A DNA stretch of 64,000 nucleotides from Pisaster brevispinus (lineage: Eukaryota > Echinodermata > Asteroidea > Forcipulatida > Asteriidae), in the NCBI GenBank assembly GCA_023634235.1, contig JAMKCF010000015.1, positions 2,023,698 through 2,087,697 of the forward strand, written 5' to 3'. The notes below the pieces were generated by a model. It worked only from the letters and a program-made list of their open reading frames with translations, had not been told where the DNA came from and searched no databases. The first letter of the stretch is position 1. Every line of letters begins with the position of its first letter. Position numbers and translations under genes: made by a program. This document shows positions 45,501-58,700 of this stretch, piece after piece.

Positions 45501-48500
45501 CATATTTACATACCTTTCATAACAACACAAAAAAAGAACAAAACAGTTAGGAAACAATCACTTTTTTAGCCAAAGTTTAAACGGTTAAAAAAAATTCATA
45601 ACTTTTAGTATTCAAGTGAGGAAGTGAAAAGTTCAGCCAAAAGCTGAATTTTACATGATTTACATTTAAATGACATTTCAGCCGATCAATGTTTACCCCC
45701 GTTTTTGTTTGTGTTCACATTATTACTGTTGTTTAATATTATAACTACTTTATTTATTTACTCTATTTTGTTTATTTCTCGTTTTGAAATGGAGGAGAAA
45801 TGTTGGTGGAGCCAATTACTTCACCTTTTACTTGAGGATTGAATTCTGAACGCACAAGGTTACGTGGTTCCTAAGAACTCACAGGATGTAAAAGCTACCT
45901 CTGTTTCACGAACGAACCTTTTTGTTGATTTGGGGTTGATCCAAGGCAAACTGACCAGAGCAGGACTTGAACCTACCACCTCAAGATTAACGTGCCGGCG
46001 CTCTACCAGCTAAGCTATCTAGCCCTAATTTTGGCGGTCTCCTTATGGTTTCCTTGAAACCTTTTTGTTGTGAATTTTATTAAACATACCCCACAATAAA
46101 CATTATGAATGATTTGAGCCCAAAACATGGCAAGCTATAGTACTCACGTCGTTTCCTTCTAGTTCGAAGCTAAGGAATTGTAGAGAGATGCGGTACAACG
46201 ATGGAGCCACAAGATGCCAGACGCAGTTCTTATCTCGAGGGTAGAGGTCTGGGTACGAAGGACTTGTTATATTTCCCTGAAGACTCGTCAAGAAACCTCC
46301 ACACGCAACTATGTGAAAAAAGGGTGACAGGGTTCGGTCAGTATTATTGATCAGCCTTTAGTATTGCTGGATAACCAGTGCGCACACACAGCCAGCCAGC
46401 AAACGGACCAGTTAACCACCAACAAGCTAGCCCGATCATCTAACGTCACACTTCGAGGCTCGTGAATAGCGCCAGATACCAGCCTTGAGAAACTGTCAGG
46501 ATCCTGCCAGTTGCTTCGCATCCATTCACACGGCGGAGATTCATAGTCTACACACACATTTCATTGTGAGTAAAACAACATTACATGCCAACATTATGTA
46601 CATGCGCGAGCAGCAGACGATCGTAAAGTTTCTGCTGATGGTGTTGCTGACAAACACGTCACTTCGGAGAAGACCAATCAAAACACAGATACGGAAAGCT
46701 TACGTCACTGCACGTTTACCCAATGAAACCATTGGGTTTGTAAAACCAGTGTCCGTCTTTATCCTTGCGGATAAAGACAGGGACCAGTCTACCAACAAGC
46801 CATGTTCTTACCTTCACAGGAGACTCCATCTGACTTGAGTTCAAATCCAGGCTCGCACTCACAATGATAACTCCCGATGGTATTGACACAGATCTGCTCA
46901 CAGCCCCCTGAGCTTTCACTCGAGCACTCGTCATCCTCTGCAGGGGGGAAAAAACATCAAAACATCTCAAAAATCATTTCAGAACTTCAACCAATCAATC
47001 GGCACATTGCAGACCGTTTGTTAATCTCCAATTCAACTCAGTGTAATACCAAGGCGAGGCTTGAAGAGCAGAGTAGTCTGGGTCCTTTATGTTATAATGA
47101 AAATCAGTATTTGATACTTCTGTTCTACACAGGGAACATGACAAATGTGGCAGTAGGTAAAGGTCTATTTGCATCCAAGGCCTCATGTTATAACATATAT
47201 TTCTGGTAATGAAACCAAGGATGTCTCATAAGTGAACTTAATCAATGTAGCTGGCAAGCCCGAGGAAACCTGTAAACAAGGGTGCTTGCTATGTGAACCA
47301 GAAACACCGGGGCTAATCCCTACTCTTCCACGATAAGTATTCTGGTTTCTTTTACGTGTACTACCAATCCCAGTACACAGGTACAAAGCAATTATGGTAA
47401 AGTATCTAGCTCAAGGACACAAGTGCCGCGACTGGGATCCGAATCCACACTCTGCTGATCAGAAACACCAGAACTAGAGTCTGGTGCGCTTGACCGCTGT
47501 GCCACGGCACGCCACGACACGACACAGGGTACATGACCAAAAATGGCAGTATAGGTACATTGCAGCCAAGGCCTCATGCTACTCTAAATCCATCTTCTGA
47601 ATGGGTGATCTTACCTTTGAAGAAAGCCGCCGAGAAGCCTCCTTTATTGACCGTCCCGTCAGAGACAAACTTCACCCTGAGTTTGTTACTCGACGACTTG
47701 ATATCCTCTGGTAATATATAGCCGCAGTACTTCCCTATCAGTGGAGATTCGTCCTCGTGACCATCTCGTACCTCAACGTAATCATAGATGCAGTTGTCAT
47801 GTCTCTCCACCTGTATTATTTAACACAGAGAGTTCCATCAGTACTCGTGGAAACAAACTACAAGAAACCAAGACTCTCTTAGCATTAGGGTAACTCTTAT
47901 GACACTCTGCATCTTCCTGACATTCAAATCACTTCATGGTTCAGCCCCTCCCTACCTACATAGCATGCTCAGCACCGGCATGTCAGGCCAGGTTTCAGGT
48001 CATCGGGCAGCATGCCGTTTGTTTCCTGGACTCGCCTTGCTACTTATAGAGAAAGGGCCTTTTCCCACCTCTTGAACTCTTTGCCTAAATATCTTAGAAA
48101 CATACATGACATTTCCCACTTCCAACAACCTCTTCAAACACATCTTTTCAGATTGGCCTATGAATACATCTGAGAATTCTTTGATTGACCTCGACCGGTT
48201 CATTTGAATGTTTAACAGATAAAGTGCACCCTACAAATGCTGTTTTATTATTATTATTACTCGGCTTTATCGAGACGAATAATATATCAACGAACTTTCC
48301 AAAATCAGGCAGGAATCTTCCACATATCAAGAAAGTTGAACCATTCTTAAACCATATTGAAATGACCAGTCGATGCCATGCCCACTGAGATGTTTAGAAA
48401 GATGACAATCACACGTCACCGTCTGGTACCTTACCTCAAATGATTGGAAGTTGAGTCCGACTTGGAATCCATCCGGCATAGTCAGTAACCACACACAAGA

Positions 48501-51500
48501 TTTATCTGGTCGGTAGTCATCCGGGTAGTTTGGACTCTGCAGCATCCCCGTTTCCTTGGAGATGTTTCCGCCACAAATCGCTGAGAGCAAACAAAAAGTC
48601 AGTCATTTATTTATAAAGAATATTTCTTAAAACTCCTTTTTGAGTGCAAAACCTCAAACATTTCTTTCCAAAACGAAGAACGTCTCTTGAAATTTGAAAA
48701 AAGGAGTAACAGTCTTGACGATCTTTCTTCTCCGGGAAGGTGATCGATGTTCTTCTTACCTTCGTAATGGGCCGAGAAGCCTCTGCTGACGGCGTTACCG
48801 GTGGGTGAACTCTTCAGCTCGATCCAGAGGCGGCTGTCAGTTGACACGATAGTCGATGGGATGGAACTCCCGCAAAATCTTCCTGCAAAATAAGTACAAA
48901 TCAAGAACTGTAAACACAACAAGTCATCACCGTGTGGTAGACTGCAACAACTGGGGTGTTAAATTAACACAATGGGTGTTGTCGCATTATAGCTACCGAA
49001 CTAAGAATCAAAATTTACACCGTAGACCGTAGGGTGTTAAAATAACACAATATTCTGCAAAAACAATTACACTGTTATTTTAACACCCAATGATGTTAAT
49101 TTGGATTCTCTCTTCAGTATCTATTTGTGATCTTTTAAAAGCAATGTAATATTTCTTGGGCATTTCTTAAAGATTTGACCGGGGTAAAAACTGAAAACTT
49201 GCGAACCTAAAACAGGGGAAAATCTCCAGTGACCATCCCGCACTTCAACGTGGTGGTACCAACAGTCGTCGCTCCCAACAAGCTCAAAGTCATCGAAGAC
49301 CAAGACGATGGTCTCCCCAGGAGTCACTGAGATTCTCCAGACGCAAGAGTTGCGGGTATTGTAGGGATCCGGCCACGAAGGAGAAGTGAAATTTCCTGTT
49401 GTTTCTTGGAGAGTACGGCCGCAGGCTGGAGGAAAGACCATCAGGAAAATAAGTGTACAGAAAGTATGGAGAGTGAAATGTCATGAACTATTATTCCAGC
49501 CCACCTTCCTGAAGTTATTGTTTCATTTCACCAAACCGTTTACTTCTTTCGATTTAAGTTTCTGTTGGACTGTAACACTTAATAAAACAAAATACCTGAT
49601 AATATTGAAGGAGTTATAGTTTGCGATATGCCAGCCAAGAACTACCGTAGTCAACTTTTGCCGACGATGTTGTCATTTACACAAACTCATCACAAGAGCT
49701 TGTTGGGCAAATAACATTAAATTGTCAAAGTTCAAAGTACTCAAGTTCTATGTGAAACATTCTCTCCCATCGGCCTATGAACTTATTTTAGTTTGTGACA
49801 TACCGTCAACAACCTACTTGTGTATCGTAAGCGATACCGCCATTTTCCTTCTCACCTCTCGATGGGTTGTTTTCTCAGTCGATTCAACTTCAGAAGAGGC
49901 ACTTATGTCAATATTTCAAGTGATTTTGTAACCCATATTTCTGTCTTAAATACCAACACAGTCGACAGTCTTAAAGAATGTTGCTTTCGGTTGGGCCGAT
50001 GGAATTTCTGAATTTCCACTTTGGAAAATGACCTTGCTGAATCTTAAAAAGATTCTCGTGGTTTGTCTCGAGGATATACCTCGAGATCGAGCCCACATTC
50101 TTGTCCTCTTTCCACCCTCTTAAGTAGCTATACTCATGTGCAGTTTCATGTAAACATAGACCTGGTAAGAACATTCTGTGATTAATGTAAACATCGAAGA
50201 CGAAAACAAAATATCCAACCACATCTCACACTGTTTGTCCTTCAAGTTGAAGTTTCGTTTTTCAAACAAATCAAAACACGTTCACGAGGTTTTGTACAGA
50301 ACTAAAGGTACTTTTTTTTAAAAGGATAATCATAACATTAATTGGAAATGATTCCTACTTGGGCACTTGTAGAGTAAATTGGCCTGCTTGATGTCCCCTT
50401 CGCTCAGTCGTTTCCGTTGTCCGATCTCAATCTCCTGCATTGCCACCGACTTGGAGTCTCGACTCGGTATCACAGTATCCAACCAAATCCCGCGAGAAAA
50501 GGTGTTTCTCGCGTAGTGCATGATGCTGGCGAAGTCGTACGGCTGGCCCAAGGAATCCACCTCCTCCGGTAGAAGTTTGTTGAAGTTGTATTCCTGTCCT
50601 GACGTCACAAGGGGAGAAATGAGAGTGGAACAAAATAAGCATGTTGAACATAACTGCATGACAAGATGTTTGTCGAAGTTGTGTTCCTGTAGTGTCCTGA
50701 CGTCACAAGGGGAGAAATTGGGGAGGCATTAATAAAAATGTTGAAAATAAATGAACATCGGGTGCTTGTTGAAGTTGTATACCTGTTCTGACGTCACAAG
50801 GGGATAAATGAGGATGTTTTATTTTATTTTAATTCTGCTTTTGAGGCCAAAGATTCTCAGAAAGCCAACTTTATCACCATACTAGCCAAGAACCCCATGG
50901 AGAGAAGACAAGGAAGGAAGTTTCAGTTTTTGATGTGGGAGGAAAACCCCAGAGAAATTATTCCAGGGAAAAACCCACGCAGTCAGGTAAGGACTGACAA
51001 CCCGACCCACATACTGCTCCCGGCGGGGTTCGAACCGGGGTCCTAGAGGTGGAAGGCAAACTAAAATACCAATACGCCAACCCGACCGCCCCGGATGTTG
51101 ACAATAAATGTTTTCAATCTGAGAAGGTACCTTTTGCGCATAAGATGCTTGTCCTTCTACCTATCGTATCCTAAGAAATGTGACCTTCTCAAAAATCTCC
51201 ACCAAACCCATTCCCCATAGACTCAGTTCTTATTTTGAGAAAAGCTACATTGAAATGAACAAATGAATTTTGTTTTCACAAACGAACTACATGTATATAT
51301 GGTTAGGATGATGTTGATTTGCCCAATAACATTTCAAAACTAAAACAAAATGTCCTCTTCCCGAAACAAACGATGTAGCACACCGTAACTTGTGTTAAGG
51401 CGGGAAGTCGTTTCGTCTTGAAAATCTATGTTTAAAAAAAGGAGTGCTGGGATGGACCGGAGGGGGGCGCGACAGGCAAAGAGAATAAATTTTAAACCAA

Positions 51501-52743
51501 GTCTTAAAACAATACCACCTTGCCATACTCGATACCACTGTATACCTTATACAAATGGGAAGTCCATTTTCTGAGCTTCCGTATGGTTGACATGTGTCTA
51601 ATTTTGTACAAATCGTCGTTGAGTTTTTGAATCGACTACCGGACAATCTACACCTGACAGGTGACATTGTTGTCCCTACTACACTGTCTTCATCATCTTT
51701 CCACCTGACTTCTAAATAAAAACAATCTTCGTGACAGGGTCACATTCCCTCCCCGGACTTGTTTACATGTTTACTCCTAGATCCTCGTAAGCTTTCACGC
51801 CCGACTTCAAAATAAAAACAATCTCTCCGGCAGGGGCGCCTTCTAACGGGATTACTCCAAACACTTCTTCTTCTTCCTCAACTTTCCTGTGGGCTTCTCT
51901 AGATAGTTGTGACAGTTTATTATTGTATCCAACTTGTTTTCTGTACTTGTAGCTCTTCATTGGGTTGTCCACATGACTTTGCAAAATAAAAACAACATTG
52001 ACAATTTAATTTATGTGACAGGTCGCAATCACATCTTAATTGTTCAAAATTTACCTGACGAGCACATACTCACGATCCTCAAACTTAACACCGAATTCTG
52101 CTAAACAAACACCCCTTGGCTTAAGAACCCGGTCATCTCACAATAAAGAAACTTTGCTCTCAGTAAATACTGGAATTATTTCAGAGACCACCAACCTATA
52201 CTTCTTAACAGAAACAGTCTCTGTCACTCTCACTTCTTAATAATTTTCTGTCTGACTTCTTTAAACAAAATCCGTCAAATCTCATTTTAACATCCAAATG
52301 TTTCCACAAACTCTCCATCAAATCTCTCTTTTCAACTTTTCAGAAACTTGTTATATCAGTACAAATTTAGATCTCGAATGTTGTTTTTGTTTGTCTGGCT
52401 TCTTTAAAAAAACAAACTAAACGGTTCATATTCAGCATCTATCTACATGAAAAGATTCCAATCTTAACACCGGCACCTCTATACAAAACTTTCTAGTCTC
52501 CCTGTTCTTTTTTTACTCCCCCTCTCAAATGTTTTATATGCAGGATTTGGTAGAGCTGACAAAATAGTCGCAAACAGTGTTAATGTTTTGTGTGATCAAC
52601 CATATACATGAAACAACAAACCTGTGAAAATTTGGGCTTACTCTGTTGTGCGAGTCAGGAGAAAATAGAGAAAAACCATGAACAATTTTTAACATTGTAA
52701 ACACATTGTCCTTAATAATTTTGGTTGCAACAACCGGAATCAG

Positions 52744-52792
<49 letters not shown>

Positions 52793-55700
52793 GTGTGTGG
52801 TTTTTTTTGGGGGGGTGTTAGTTTGCTTTAAAAAAAACCCATTTTATATAGGTTTTCAGAAACTGTTTTACTCGAATATGACTTCATTTCAGAGGGTAAC
52901 ATTTCATTAATCAGTAAGCTTCCAGACAAAATGGCGTTCTTTATCCTTTTACAGATCCTGTTAATACATTTAACTTCTCGTGACAGGTAGATCTTAATCA
53001 ATCACTGCTGAAGGATATTCCGTGATAGGAATACAAAACGGAAGTCCTCACTTCTTAATCCTGACCTAAAGTTTACTAAGGACGGCCCAGGAAGTTCCGT
53101 ATTAATAACATTCAGAGGTCGGAACTTTAAATCAAAGTGTATTAACAACTTAAAAGTCAAAGTAAAGCACACAATGTAAGGGGCCACTCACAGTTATCAA
53201 TGTTTAGAAATTTCGATCCCAAATTTGGTTTGACCCGCCAACCCATCCCAAATTTCGGCGTTTAAATAGTAACAAATATTTACAGACCCCGTGCACTGAA
53301 GATTGAAGTAATGCCTCAAATGAAGCAGATAGTTTAGAGCAATGCTCTCCCAGCTCCGGAGTTTTCAATGGCTTTTGCAACTTTGTAGTTGAGGACAAAT
53401 TTTATGCGATCTCCCCACCAGGCACATGGGTCGAAACAAGCTTGACCAATAACAATGGACTGCACAGACGTGCATTAATAAACATGAAAGACGATCTGAA
53501 CGGACCAATGGTTTTAATTTAAATGATTTCAATTCCCAGTCATTTCTTTTGATCCACCTACCCGACCCACCAACAATTTTGAAGAAGAAGAAAAAGAGGG
53601 GAGAAAAAAAGAAGAAGAAAAAAACAACCACAGATAGGCCTACCAACTTTATAACATTGATCATTCTGAACGGCCTTTAATTCGATCTGAACTTCCTGAA
53701 ACCCTCATTCCTTGTGCATTTATGTGCATTTTTGGTTTGTTTTGTTTTGTATGTGGTGTTTGTTTGTTTGTTTGTTTGTTTGTTGGGGTGTTTGTCTGTT
53801 TGTCTGTTTGTTTGTTTGTTTTGTGGTTTGTTGGGGGTGTTTGTTTGTTTGATGGTTGGGTGTTTGTTTGTTTGTTTGTTTGTTTGTTTGGGTGTTTGTT
53901 GGGGTGTTTGTTTGTTTGTTTGTTGGGGTGTTGGGGTGTTTGTTTGTTTGTTTGTTGGGGTGTTTGTTTGTTTGTTTGTTTGTTTGTTTGTTTGTTTGTT
54001 TGTTTGTTTGTTGGGGTGTTTGTTTGTTTGTTTGTTTGTTTGTTTGTTTGTTTGTTTGTTTGTTTGTTTGGTTGGTTATTCGGCGAGCCACAAACACAAA
54101 TATTAGTCCACCCTGGCAGAAAGAGGACAGACCTCGAACCCACATTGAACCTTGAGCTAACTACATCAACCAGGGATAAATCATTGCGCACATTGTCACC
54201 TCAAGGTTGCATAAATTGTCTACAACTTACGAATTTTTAAATCACATAAACCTCGCGAGAAATGGCATTCTTTTCCTGACAGAAACGCCTCCGGCAATTC
54301 CGTTTTGATTGATACAGCATACATGTTTTGCCCCTAACACATAAATGTCAAATTGGGGGGGGGGGGGGGTATCATTAAGTACGGAATTTCCCAACAGGTG
54401 CAAAAATGGGACATTTTGAGTTTGGGGACAAACAAATATGTTTTTTCGTTTTGTTTTTCTACAACAGAAAAACCTTTCGGAAATAACTTTATGGAGGGAG
54501 GTGCAGTTGCGTGTAAAATGGGTTAGAAAAACATGCAACTGTCGCTGAAAATGATCGATCGTGTTGAACGTTGAAAATGTTCTGAGAAAAAAAGGCGCGC
54601 CAAGAGACGTCTGCATTAATGTTTAGTTTATGGCCATTATTCCATGTCGTTAAAACAGTTGACTGTAGAGGGTCTCAATTCGATAGGAACGTTTTTAGGA
54701 CAATGTGGGTTAGGTTCAAGGGGGGGGGGGGGTCCAACTGTTTGTTCCGATTGTCTCACCGTATCTCATCCTGCGATACACATTTGCGATCATGTTCAAT
54801 GTTTCTTAAACAAGTGTCCGATTGTCACGGTTTGAGGTTTGAGTGACGTTTAACGTCTCGAGAATGCGGGTTGGGTCGCTCTAGAAGTCCCAAGTGGGCA
54901 GGATTGATTACAGCTATTAGTGAGCCATTTATGGGACGAGACTTGGGAGTCAAGAGGTGGCGACCGGATCGTTTCTGTTACAAGACAGTGATCGCTGTGG
55001 GGAGCGAGAGAGTTTCTTTACTGAAGGGGGTACACTGCCCCATGCGTGCCTCAACGTTGCTGCAAAGGAAAACACTTTTTGGGACAAAATCGTTTAATCT
55101 TGCAAGGTAGAGATTGATGTTAGCAGAAATAAAGTTCTAAATAAGTGTTGGTTGAACCGAAGACAAATTGACTAGAGCTGGACTTGAACCTGCGACTTCC
55201 GTATTTAAGTGCCGGGTGCTCCTCAAACTGAGCTATCTATACCCTAATGTTGGCGGTGTCCAATATTTGTCAATATCTTTGCTTGGGGGAAACAGCCAGA
55301 GGCAGCCACAAACAAAGTTCCAAGAAAAAAAAGGTGTTTCTTTAAGTTTTCTTCCGTAGCTTTTATATTTCAAAATCGCTGCAAGTGAGGGCGCAACGAT
55401 ATTCAGTTTAATATTATTTTTTTTATCGACCAACTTTTATAGGTTCAAACCCCTCCCCTTTCCCTCGCTTTACCCCACTCGCCCATACCCCACCCATTTC
55501 CCCTCATCCCACACACCTTCCTCAATTCTTCTTGGTTTCTCCCGTTTGCAGTCAACTCCCCCTCCTCACGTGAGGCTAAATTCTCACACAGTTTTGACTC
55601 CTCCCATTGCCCCAAGAACCCCCATGATGCATGGTACCTGATCTCTTCATCCTCAATCTTCATCTCAGATGTGGGGGTGTGGAGGATATTGAGGGTGACT

Positions 55701-58700
55701 CAGATGAAGGAACCATGCCAGAAAGGAAAGAGTGGGTCCTCTGATCAAGTCTTCAAAACACTCTCGAATAATTTGAAATGTCGTGTTATACTTTTACAAA
55801 GTTCAATAAAATATAAAATAAAAACCACAAAATTTGGGTTTAAAATTATAATTCCACTGCCAGTTTTTTCAATTGACCCCCGAAGGGGGAACAGAAAAAT
55901 AAACTCCCCCAAAATTGTAGATTAAAACTACTCTTACGCTTACATTGAAAGTCTTCAGTGGGTGTTTGAATCTGTAGAGACAAAACACTATACACCTTCT
56001 AAACAAAACCCATCTTCTTCAGAGTTCTTCATCTGAAGTCAGGGGCCTTTCTCAAACCTCGGCTTGGGCTCCGTCTCCGGCTTGGGCTCCGTTATAAATT
56101 GTTGGTGCAGCGTGTATTTGTATCAAACGGAGCCGGCGCGGCACGGAGCCCCGGCACGGAGCCGGAGCCCAAGCCGAGGTTTGAGAAAGGCCCCAGATTC
56201 CTTAAAGGAGATGAAGGTTAATGATCATAACTGCACTGTTATTTTTCAATGATCAACTGTTGCACAATCTCCAGCATCTCAGCTCTTTACTCGTAGAGCA
56301 AGGCTCTACTCAAGCACTCCCTATACCTGCCCCCTATACAGCAAGCTGCTTCCACCTGCCGTGGGTTTCCCAAGACCTCGCCACCGTATCACATACTTCA
56401 TTGACCCGCTAATGGCTAATACAAGAAGGTCGTAAGGTGCACAGTCAACTATGCTAATGGCATGAACATAAGTACGTGCCTGGGCCGGAAAGAATCGCAT
56501 GTATCCATGAAATAGTTAGTTTTGTCAATGCTCAATATAATTGTGGAATGGTTGGAGCAATACCTTGTGAGAAAATGTATTTTTGTAAGGCGAGGGCTCA
56601 GCCTTTAAAGGGTTCCTGCACTCGTTTTTTTTTTTTTTTCGTTTGTGGGTTATGTTTGATGACATACTTTTGGTTTTGGATACTTATTTAGCAATGTTGC
56701 CGTTAATGCTAATTTAACATGTTGCATATTCATACAATGTGATGTCATAGGTGTCCGTCACCATAATCTAGTTCCTTGCACTACATGCACCGTGAAGTAC
56801 TCTCGTTCTTTCTTTGCTGTGTAAATGAGAGGTATTAAAAAAGACATGAAACATCTTTAAGACGTTTGGACAAGAAAAGAAAAAAAAAAGGAACATGCAT
56901 GTTAATATACCTGGGAGAATATTTTCCTTGACGATGGTGACGTGGGAGTCCCGGTCTGGTCTTGTGTGCTCGTGCCAAAACCCAACAACATGGCCTAACT
57001 CGTGGACGACTACACCAAACTTGTCACAGTTCTTGCCAATCGAGATGGCCTGTGCTCCTTCAGCTCTCATCCCGACGAAGGAGCAGCATCTTGAGACGAG
57101 GAGAGAGAAACATTGACAAGATTAAGAAGAGGTCTTGGGTTCGAATCCCACTTGAGTAATTATGCCTGTGGATTTTTTTTTACAGGACTCGGGAAAGTAC
57201 TGCGTATATACAGTGCTTTGCACACATCGGTGTATGGGTAAAACCAAATAATATTCTTTATCCCCGATGCAAACTTTAAGATTAAAGAATATTTATTGAG
57301 AAGAACAAAGAAGACGATAATTCCAGTACCATTATTCTGAATAATTTGTGTCTTCGAAAGTGTATGTAGTACACTGTATTGAAGGGGCCAGGGTGTGTGT
57401 GGTGAGATCGCAACACCGGCCAAAACCCATCTCACACCCACACGCTGCACGCAATCATAAGCATTGCCTACAACCCCATTCCCACAATCGTGTGGTCAGT
57501 AAACAAAAACATGAAAAGGCAAAGATTGAAGTCAGCTCTGAAGTTGAGACGGGAGAAGTGGGTTTTGGTGAATGAAGTCTGAGTTCCTGCAAACATGGCC
57601 TGGTTTTGATGTATTTAAGGACGGTAGAAACACATAGGAAGGCCAGGGTTATTTTTCGAAGGTTGGAAAGAAAAAACTCGTATGGGAAGACTTCAAAGAT
57701 GAGAAAGTCTTCTTGAAGGGCAACCCGTCAAGGTTCAAAGTTCTTTTTCACAATTTCAGAAGATATCGTGAACACTAACTTGTGTAATTAAATACACACA
57801 CTACACGCGTATGGAAACACAATAGAAGTGAGTACAGTGTCATACTGTTGGGGGATGCTGTAACAGATGGGTAATCAAAATGATGATTGAGTGTTTTTCT
57901 GTTTGATTGATTCATTAAGTGATTGATCGATTGATTGACTAATTGATTGATTGGTTGACTGATTGGTTGAATGATTGATTGATAGACTGTTCACGTTAGA
58001 TGAATTTCCAGCCTGATCAATCTCAAGAGTCATGACCAGATATAGCTTCCTGCCTGGGAGATGTAAGCCATACGGAGCGATACCACCAGCTGCACCCGGG
58101 GGATTTTACGAGTGAAGGGGGGGGGGGGGGTGGGTGAGGAGCGTGTAGCAGGAACAGTCCAGAGACGCCATCAGCTCTCTCAGCTCCAAAGTCATGTTTT
58201 TTCTTCTTTTAGACTTTTTAAGACTCTGTTAATGGCACAGTGGGAGCATCGCAACTTACGACTTGTATAGCACTCTCGTTCTCTCAAACTGAAGTGTTAA
58301 CACTAGTCTAACCAAAACAGTCTTTGCTTCCCCCCCCCCTATCAAATGGAAGTGTCCGGTTTCGGAGTGTTAAGTTGACACTTCACTCCCGTCAGCGACA
58401 ATTCCCAACCAAACTAGATTGCACTTTTGGAAATTTAAGGTTTTCAGAAGTGAGAAAAGATCATTAAGATTACAAATCTAAAAACAATGTCATTGAAGTT
58501 TAAAAGTTAGATACTTTTTTGGTGTGAGTTTTCCCGAACCTCTTTTTTTATTATTTCGGGTGAAAGAACACTTGGTATTTCATTTTTATTATGTTAGATG
58601 AATGGCAATTAGACATCTGTCAGCTGTCCGCGTGTCCAGTAACGACTTTCTATTGCTGATGTCATTAACAGAGTGTCAACACTCAAAGCTTGTAACTGAT

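Larger units (their letters stand above)
50599..56910. other. Large tolloid intron (6.3 kb)
   Basis: No coding exon seen. It contains a SINE at 50925-51095, several diverged CTGACTTCTAAATAAAAACA-like repeats between 51700 and 52400, the GTT and TTTG microsatellites, a family M element, G-runs near 54355 and 54720, a SINE at 55145 and the fold-back at 56042. Confidence 0.6.

Noticed and set aside
45940..46025. Possible tRNA gene on the minus strand
   Set aside because: A and B boxes are present, but the stems are poor, and a diverged copy with the same flanks at 55145 shows it is a SINE head.
53757..54073. Interstitial telomere repeat because of TTGGGG words
   Set aside because: The TTGGGG words are sporadic interruptions of a TTTG microsatellite; animal telomere repeats are TTAGGG and none are tandem here.
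53661..54240. Long open frames of Cys-Leu-Phe-Val or Asn-Lys-Gln-Thr repeats on both strands
   Set aside because: They are translations of the TTTG microsatellite, open in several frames at once, with no gene context.
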